DNA of 64,000 nt, taken from positions 1-64,000 of the forward strand of contig NZ_JPVR01000077.1 of NCBI RefSeq assembly GCF_000772935.1. Direction: 5' to 3'. Both the position numbers and the translations under genes were made by a program. This document shows positions 58,722 through 64,000 of this stretch, piece after piece. The notes beneath the pieces are model-generated. The model had not been told where the DNA came from and ran no database searches. It saw nothing but the letters and a program-made list of their open reading frames with translations. The DNA comes from Lysinibacillus boronitolerans JCM 21713 = 10a = NBRC 103108. Lineage in GTDB: Bacteria; Bacillota; Bacilli; Bacillales_A; Planococcaceae. Positions within the stretch are counted from its first letter, which is position 1, and each line of letters starts with the position of its first letter.

Positions 58722-59501
58722 TTATGCTTCTTGTTCTTCTGTTTCTTCTTCGATTCCTAATTCTTTTTTAATCCAGTCATAGCCTTCTGCTTCTAAGCGT
58801 TGTGCAAGCTCCGCACCACCTGATTTTACAACACGTCCTTGCATCATTACGTGTACATGGTCTGGAGTAATGTAGTTTAATAGGCGTTGGTAGTGTGTAA
58901 TCATTAAGCAGCCAAAGCCTTCACCACGCATTGCGTTGATACCTTTTGACACAACTTTCAATGCATCGATATCAAGACCAGAGTCAATTTCATCTAAGAT
59001 TGCAAATGTTGGTTTGATCATCATTAATTGAAGAATCTCATTACGTTTTTTCTCACCGCCAGAGAAACCTTCATTTAAATAACGTTGAGCCATATCTTCA
59101 TTCATTTCAAGGAATTCCATGTTTTTATCTAATTCGCGGATAAATTTCATTAACGAAATTTCATCGCCTTCTTCACGACGTGCGTTAATTGCTGAACGTA
59201 AGAAATCAGCATTTGTAACACCAGCAATTTCAGATGGATATTGCATAGCTAGGAATAAACCAGCTTGAGCACGTTCGTCCACTTCCATTTCAAGCACATC
59301 TTCGCCATCAAGCTCAACAGTACCTGAAGTTACTTCATATTTTGGATGACCCATAATAGCAGAAGCTAGTGTTGATTTACCAGTTCCGTTTGGTCCCATG
59401 ATTGCGTGAATTTCGTTTGTATTAATTGTAAGATTTACGCCTTTTAAAATCTCTTTCCCGTCGATAGCAACGTGAAGATCTTTAATAACTAAAGTTGACA
59501 T
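58722..59501 (-). CDS. sufC: Fe-S cluster assembly ATPase SufC
   Basis: This 259-residue ABC-type ATPase drives SufBCD. Walker A GPNGTGKSTLA, the Q-loop AMQYP, signature FSGGEKKRNEILQ and Walker B FAILDEIDSGLD are complete. TGGAGGT precedes the ATG at 59501. It is the first gene of the operon. The upstream 640 bases hold no other gene that I can support. Confidence 0.95.
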   Translation of the reverse strand: MSTLVIKDLHVAIDGKEILKGVNLTINTNEIHAIMGPNGTGKSTLASAIMGHPKYEVTSGTVELDGEDVLEMEVDERAQAGLFLAMQYPSEIAGVTNADFLRSAINARREEGDEISLMKFIRELDKNMEFLEMNEDMAQRYLNEGFSGGEKKRNEILQLMMIKPTFAILDEIDSGLDIDALKVVSKGINAMRGEGFGCLMITHYQRLLNYITPDHVHVMMQGRVVKSGGAELAQRLEAEGYDWIKKELGIEEETEEQEA

Positions 59502-60079
59502 GAAAATACCTCCATAGTGTTCAGTGAATGGGTCAACCATTCCTTAATTATCATCATTCTAATCTTAACTGAAAATCGTTCTCTATGCAAACCATTTCAA
59601 TTACTTTCCCATTCCTTAAATAAAATCTTGAAAAATAAAGACTTTGTAAGCATTTTCAGATTATTACTCCTTCACCTAAACAATGAGAATTGACTTTCTT
59701 CATTTTCAATAAAATCTCCCTAATTGAGAATCGATTTCATCTAGCTACATAGTGAAAACCTCGAGAAAAGTGCTAATTGTAGCGGTTTTGTGACAAATTA
59801 GCATAAACAACATATCTATACTATAACCTATTTCATTAAAATGGAATCAATTTAAGTTCATATTGTAAGAAAGAAATTTTGCTATAATAATGGATGGATT
59901 ATATCCTCAAAAGGATGATATTGTATATATATTAAAAGACAGAAACGTAGGTTGTATCTAGCATTTCTGCCAATTTCCCATTAGCTTAGATGAAATGCCC
60001 ATAAATCTCCTTTTGATTCTAGTAAAAAAACATCTGACAGCTGATACTTTTTATTTTGACATTAACAGTCATTTTTCAT

Positions 60080-60107
60080 CTTAAATAATATATAATTAAG
60101 GTATAAT
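60080..60107 (+). promoter_or_regulatory. LysR-type operator and promoter of the LysR gene
   Basis: CTTAA and TTAAG form a perfect inverted repeat around 11 bp (60080-60100), the T-N11-A form of LysR sites. The TATAAT at 60102-60107 follows at once, so binding would control the gene's own promoter. The remainder of 59541-60079 is AT-rich; an extended -10 (TGCTATAAT, about 59881-59889) and a small ATATCCT/AAGGAT hairpin just after it are the only other signals. Confidence 0.45.
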
Positions 60108-60143
60108 CAATCTTATTTTTAGATTAATAGAGGTGAAATGTTA

Positions 60144-61046
60144 GTGGAGTTACGTCAATTACGCTATTTTGTAGAGGTTGCTGAACGTGAGCATATTTCA
60201 GAGGCTGCTGAGCATCTTCATGTAGCCCAATCTGCCATTAGTCGGCAAATCGCAAATCTTGAAGATGAGTTAGGCACTCCGTTATTTGAGCGAGTTGGAC
60301 GAAATGTCAAATTAACACCAATAGGGAAGACATTTCTTGAGCATACCATTACGGCATTAAAAGCCATCGATTTTGCAGCAAAGCAAGTAGAAGAATATCT
60401 TGATCCTGCAAAGGGCTCAATTAAAATCGGCTTTCCAACAAGTTTAGCTAGCTATGTTCTGCCAACCGTTATTTCAGCCTTTAAACGCGAATATCCTGAT
60501 TTACAATTTCAACTACGTCAAGGATCTTATCGATTTTTGATAGATGCAGTCAAAAATCGGGAGTTGAACCTCGCCTTTTTGGGACCCCTGCCACCGAAGG
60601 ACGAATCCATTCAATCAACCATTCTGTTTACTGAAAATATTGCTGCACTCCTACCAGCCAATCATCCATTAGCTAAAAGAGAAAGCATACAGCTTGCAGA
60701 GTTGAGAAATGATCTATTCGTATTATTTCCAGATGGTTACATTTTGCACAAGGTAGCGATGGATGCTTGTCGAGCTGCAGGCTTTTTACCAAATGTCATT
60801 TCAGAGGGGGAAGACTTAGATGCACTAAAGGGCTTAGTCGCCGCTGGCATTGGTGTGAGCCTATTACCAGAAAGCTCTCTTTATGATTCAGCAGCACGCT
60901 TTACCATAAAGGTACCAATTGAATCACCTACGATCCCTAGAACTGTTGGCATTATTTCTCCTGTAAATCGCGAAATTGCACCATCTGAAATCATTTTCTT
61001 AGACTTTGTGAAAAACTTCTTTTCTCGTCTTTCTCAATTCCAATAA
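60144..61046 (+). CDS. LysR family transcriptional regulator
   Basis: This 300-residue regulator has an N-terminal winged helix-turn-helix (ELRQLRYFVEVAE, SEAAEHLHVAQSAISRQIANLE) and a C-terminal ligand-binding domain (about 90-295; KIGFPTSLASYVLPTVI). GTG at 60144 is 8 bases from GAGGTG; ATG at 60138 is too close to it. It diverges from the suf operon with a long spacer. The target and effector are not evident. Confidence 0.88.
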   Translation: MELRQLRYFVEVAEREHISEAAEHLHVAQSAISRQIANLEDELGTPLFERVGRNVKLTPIGKTFLEHTITALKAIDFAAKQVEEYLDPAKGSIKIGFPTSLASYVLPTVISAFKREYPDLQFQLRQGSYRFLIDAVKNRELNLAFLGPLPPKDESIQSTILFTENIAALLPANHPLAKRESIQLAELRNDLFVLFPDGYILHKVAMDACRAAGFLPNVISEGEDLDALKGLVAAGIGVSLLPESSLYDSAARFTIKVPIESPTIPRTVGIISPVNREIAPSEIIFLDFVKNFFSRLSQFQ

Positions 61047-61086
61047 AAAAGAGCTAAGGGCAGAACAATCTACCCTTAGCTCCTTT
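61044..61086. terminator. Bidirectional terminator
   Basis: GAGCTAAGGG pairs with CCCTTAGCTC. A strong T tract is present on the minus side (six A residues at 61044-61050), a weaker one on the plus side. Confidence 0.82.
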
Positions 61087-64000
61087 AATATGCTTTAAAT
61101 AATTTTTGTAAAATATAATAGGATTGTTTTAAGCGCTCTTCATATTTTGGAACTTGCCATGTTTCCCATGTATAAGCAGACAGTGGTGGTAAAATACCAT
61201 TAGTAGCTGCTGGCATAGATTGAACAACGTTGTTCTCTTTATCTACAAATAAAGCACCAATATAAATATTGTCTACTTTAACGGCAGCTTTATCGCCATT
61301 TGTATACAGGTTACCTATAAACTCACGCTGACTCGGATCTTTAGCTTGAATCAATAACCAAGGGATGCGAAGTTCGATAACATTGTCATCGGTCCAAGTA
61401 TAATCAACTAAAGAATCATAATCTTTTGCTTCTGGATTAGCATTTCCTTGAAGTAATTTTCCTGTTTCGTAGATACTAAAATCAGTCGTTCTATTTTGCT
61501 CAGGTAAAAATAGTTGTTTATTTAACACATAGTAAATAGGGGCGAACTTTCCACTATTTTCTATGGCATTAGCCATTCGGGGAGCAACTAAATTTAAACG
61601 GTGGCCATATAAATAATCAAAGAAATCGTAGTATTCATCAATAACAACCCTAGATTGACCATTTTTATTGAGCTCAACTATAAAATCAACACCATTTGAA
61701 AACGTCATATTTTTTATAGATGTAGCAGACGTATTTCCTTGACCTGGTACAACATCTAATAAAATACGAGGGGAGGTATTGGCTAACTCCTCACTTTTTA
61801 ATTTAATGTACAAATAGCGCTCATCATAGTCTACTGCAAAATCTGTTGGAGTGTTTGGTGCAGTATCATATAGCTGTTTACCCGTCCATTCCGTTGTCTC
61901 TCCATCTACTTTTACCTTAAGTCTATCAAAGCTTAATAATCCAAACTGTTGCTCATTTGTTTGAGCATTGGACCAATATGGTCGACGATTCGGATCATCA
62001 TAATCCATCGTATTCCATGTTCGTTTAAACCACTCATCTTGCCATGTAAAAACAAGTCCTCCCATGAGCCCTTCATGCATAATATCTTCAAATAAATGTT
62101 GAAGTGTTTCTCCCTGTGCTTGTTCTGACATTTGCCCCTGATTCCAACCATATACATTATCATGTGTTTTACCACGTGATGCTGGGATACCAAATTCCGC
62201 AATAAGAACAGGCATAGTATGAGCTTCATGGAGCTCTTTTAAATAACCTGCATAGCTATTTTTGTTCCCTCGGAAATCGACATAATTTAAATAATCTTTA
62301 TCGAAATTAAAGAAGTTAGGGTAGTAAGGATACACATGATAGGAAGCAAATTGTCCCGGCGCAGTCATTTCTCCTTTCGTAAAAATAACATTTGGATTGA
62401 CCCCTACTAAATCTTCCTCCTCTGATGGCTCTGACGGATGTTCAAGAATGTCAGTTGTGACCCAGTTCGTGAAACTCATTGGACGTAGCCAGTTATATTT
62501 TTCCTTTTCATAAACTGACACCACATCCATTTGTTCTGCTAGCCAATGCTCAAACGGAGATGCACCCTTTGTTTCAAAAAAAGTACCGTTGTATTGACCA
62601 ATATTTGCATGTTTTTCATTCGTTCCCACAACCATGTGTGGATACCATTCAATTCCTAGTACCCATCCTATAACATATTTTGATACGTCTACATCATACA
62701 AGCCAGATGCATGTCCTGGGCGAGGCTCCACATAGATATTTCCATGAATGACATCTACCATTTGTTTCATTTCTAATTGGAAATCTTCTAACGTATCTTT
62801 ATCATAGGCGTCCAATGAATCTGCTAAGCCCTCTTCATTAATCCAAACCCCATGTAAAACATATAATGGATTTTTTGGATGTTCTTCATTATATTTAGCA
62901 AGTGCTCTATAAAAGCCAGGTGGATGTAATGTATAGACTCGTATCGTATTGGCATTCATTTCTGCTATTTGTTTAAACCATCGATAATATTCCTCTTCTG
63001 TAATGGCTGCTTCTCCAGGAAAGGCGCCAGGTTTCCCCATTCCGATATTGACACCCTTAAATACGATTGGTTCCCATTTTCCATCTCTTAGCACCTCAAA
63101 AGATTGTCCCTGAATTCGTGCATTATAGTTTAATTTCTCATGATTCACAGTGTCCTGAACCTCTTTGTGCTCAAATGAATCAACTATTTTATGCATTACT
63201 GGGATGTAAATGGACCAATAAAACGAACTGTCCGCATACTTCTCAGCATATTTATAGATTGTAGGTAACCCTTTTATTTTATAAATATTAGGTACCCGTG
63301 CGATATCATTAAAATCTCCCGCAAAATAATAACTAGATGTGTAGCGCTTATCTTGACCTACAATTGCTGCAAATTGTTCTGGAATACCATTAGCCTTTAA
63401 CAGCTCTGTTCCCTTTTTCGTTAAATCCCATTTATAATTTGCAAGAGCATCTTCAGCATATTTAGGTGTAATAATATCAAACCAATAATCGTATTGTGCC
63501 CTTGCAGATGAATGAAAGAATTTTTTACCATTTTCAGTAAACTGCACTTGAATACCTGCAGATTTAACATGCTTGTCCAATTCAAGTACAAGTAGCTCTT
63601 CTGTTATTTCATTAAATAGTAAAAATCCTCCACCCTTATATGACCAATTATCGCCATGTTCATCGATCACCCATTGCGGTATTTCTAAGTTTTTATGATA
63701 ATCAAGCTCATCGAAATAACGCCCGATCCAGCCAGACCATGTGATTCCTAAATAATCCTGTAATTCTTTACGAACTTCCCCTGATGTTGGTGAAGCAAAC
63801 GTGTTATACTCAGCAATTAACATACTCTTTTTTTTGCTGGCTAAGCGTTCGACGATTGCCTGCCATTCTTTTTGTTCAAGTCCCCCAACAATTTTTTCAG
63901 AACGTTCACCTAAACGTTTTGTTTGTTGTAAATCATCTTTATAAACTCCGTACGTATCTGCCAAATAAATGACATCATAGTCACTATAATCCTTTGGCAA
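61085..64000 (-). CDS. Large glycoside-hydrolase-like protein, C-terminal part (partial)
   Basis: The frame is open to the window edge, so the N-terminus is missing; 971 residues are visible. The first 130 resemble a class I glutamine amidotransferase-like domain (DVIYLADTYGVY, MLIAEYNTFASP). A TIM-barrel part follows (about 310-690) with GKWEPIVFKGVNIGMGKPGAFP, ANTIRVYTLHPP and MPVLIAEFGIP, whose Glu is placed like the nucleophile of GH2/GH5 enzymes. The last 250 residues resemble a family 9 carbohydrate-binding domain. A role in polysaccharide modification at the cell surface is likely. The family is not named with certainty. Confidence 0.6.
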   Translation of the reverse strand: MPKDYSDYDVIYLADTYGVYKDDLQQTKRLGERSEKIVGGLEQKEWQAIVERLASKKKSMLIAEYNTFASPTSGEVRKELQDYLGITWSGWIGRYFDELDYHKNLEIPQWVIDEHGDNWSYKGGGFLLFNEITEELLVLELDKHVKSAGIQVQFTENGKKFFHSSARAQYDYWFDIITPKYAEDALANYKWDLTKKGTELLKANGIPEQFAAIVGQDKRYTSSYYFAGDFNDIARVPNIYKIKGLPTIYKYAEKYADSSFYWSIYIPVMHKIVDSFEHKEVQDTVNHEKLNYNARIQGQSFEVLRDGKWEPIVFKGVNIGMGKPGAFPGEAAITEEEYYRWFKQIAEMNANTIRVYTLHPPGFYRALAKYNEEHPKNPLYVLHGVWINEEGLADSLDAYDKDTLEDFQLEMKQMVDVIHGNIYVEPRPGHASGLYDVDVSKYVIGWVLGIEWYPHMVVGTNEKHANIGQYNGTFFETKGASPFEHWLAEQMDVVSVYEKEKYNWLRPMSFTNWVTTDILEHPSEPSEEEDLVGVNPNVIFTKGEMTAPGQFASYHVYPYYPNFFNFDKDYLNYVDFRGNKNSYAGYLKELHEAHTMPVLIAEFGIPASRGKTHDNVYGWNQGQMSEQAQGETLQHLFEDIMHEGLMGGLVFTWQDEWFKRTWNTMDYDDPNRRPYWSNAQTNEQQFGLLSFDRLKVKVDGETTEWTGKQLYDTAPNTPTDFAVDYDERYLYIKLKSEELANTSPRILLDVVPGQGNTSATSIKNMTFSNGVDFIVELNKNGQSRVVIDEYYDFFDYLYGHRLNLVAPRMANAIENSGKFAPIYYVLNKQLFLPEQNRTTDFSIYETGKLLQGNANPEAKDYDSLVDYTWTDDNVIELRIPWLLIQAKDPSQREFIGNLYTNGDKAAVKVDNIYIGALFVDKENNVVQSMPAATNGILPPLSAYTWETWQVPKYEERLKQSYYILQKLFKAY

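Noticed and set aside
59680-59745. Fur boxes upstream of the suf operon
   Set aside because: TGAGAATCGATTTCA and a TGAGAATTGAC stretch match the Fur motif in only about two thirds of positions, so they were not called.
59893-59964. 23-codon frame just after the extended -10 at 59.88 kb
   Set aside because: The ATG is only two bases after the -10, has no ribosome binding site and could not be translated from that promoter.

Overview
The window reads as a chromosomal segment of a low-GC, endospore-forming Gram-positive bacterium of the family Bacillaceae, most like Lysinibacillus. The gene order repeats several Bacillus subtilis neighbourhoods (yugI-yugE-patB, yufK-mrpABCDEFG, pepA-yuiD-yuiB, yutI-yuzD-yutJ-yuzB, yutF-yutE, yutD-lipA-yunB-yunD-yunE-yunF, sufCDSUB), but several neighbours differ from B. 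subtilis. The genus is an inference from protein resemblance. No rRNA, tRNA, CRISPR array, insertion sequence or prophage was seen.

Layout. 0-5 kb: the first codons of rocA on the minus strand, a RocR-like regulator whose AAA+ domain lacks the sigma-54 contact loop, YugI, and an ECF sigma factor coupled to a large membrane-anchored probable anti-sigma protein. 5-11 kb: YugE, the C-S lyase PatB, a divergent CorA-like membrane protein, cyclophilin PpiB, the class A penicillin-binding protein PbpD and a YufK-like membrane protein. 11.5-17.3 kb: a complete overlapping Mrp Na+/H+ antiporter operon. 17.3-30.6 kb: a sulfate assimilation island with cysH-cysP-sat-cysC, sbp-cysT-cysW-cysA and sumT-sirB-yezD-cysJ-cysI. 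31-39 kb: a Gly/Tyr/Pro-rich small protein, PepA, YuiD, YuiB, a CstA-type transporter with a LytS/LytR-type two-component system, and a Nudix hydrolase. 39-40 kb: a small accessory patch with a start-less reading frame and a streptothricin acetyltransferase. 40-53 kb: Fe-S accessory proteins, a NADH dehydrogenase-like flavoprotein with Rex-type operators, two HAD phosphatases, lipoyl synthase, YunB, an HD-GYP protein and YunD-YunE-YunF. 53-59.5 kb: an iron-siderophore binding lipoprotein with a Fur-like box, then the suf operon. 60-64 kb: a LysR regulator and the C-terminal part of a large glycoside-hydrolase-like protein cut by the window end.

How the genes work together. The sulfur island holds uptake (ABC and PiT-type), activation (Sat, CysC), APS/PAPS reduction (CysH), sulfite reduction (CysJI) and two of the three enzymes for siroheme (SumT, SirB). 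Its three operons each begin with a leader that ends in an intrinsic terminator just before the first gene. All three leaders carry the same small hairpin (GCTGR, a 4-5 bp stem, then AGGC) whose 3' side is also the 5' side of the terminator. The stem pairs change between copies while pairing is kept. This looks like a shared antiterminator element of a type I do not recognise, and it is the most interesting signal here. Other regulatory signals are two Rex-type operators over the yutJ promoter, a LytTR direct repeat upstream of cstA, an ECF-type autoregulatory promoter, and paired TGCAA-type palindromes between rocA and its regulator.
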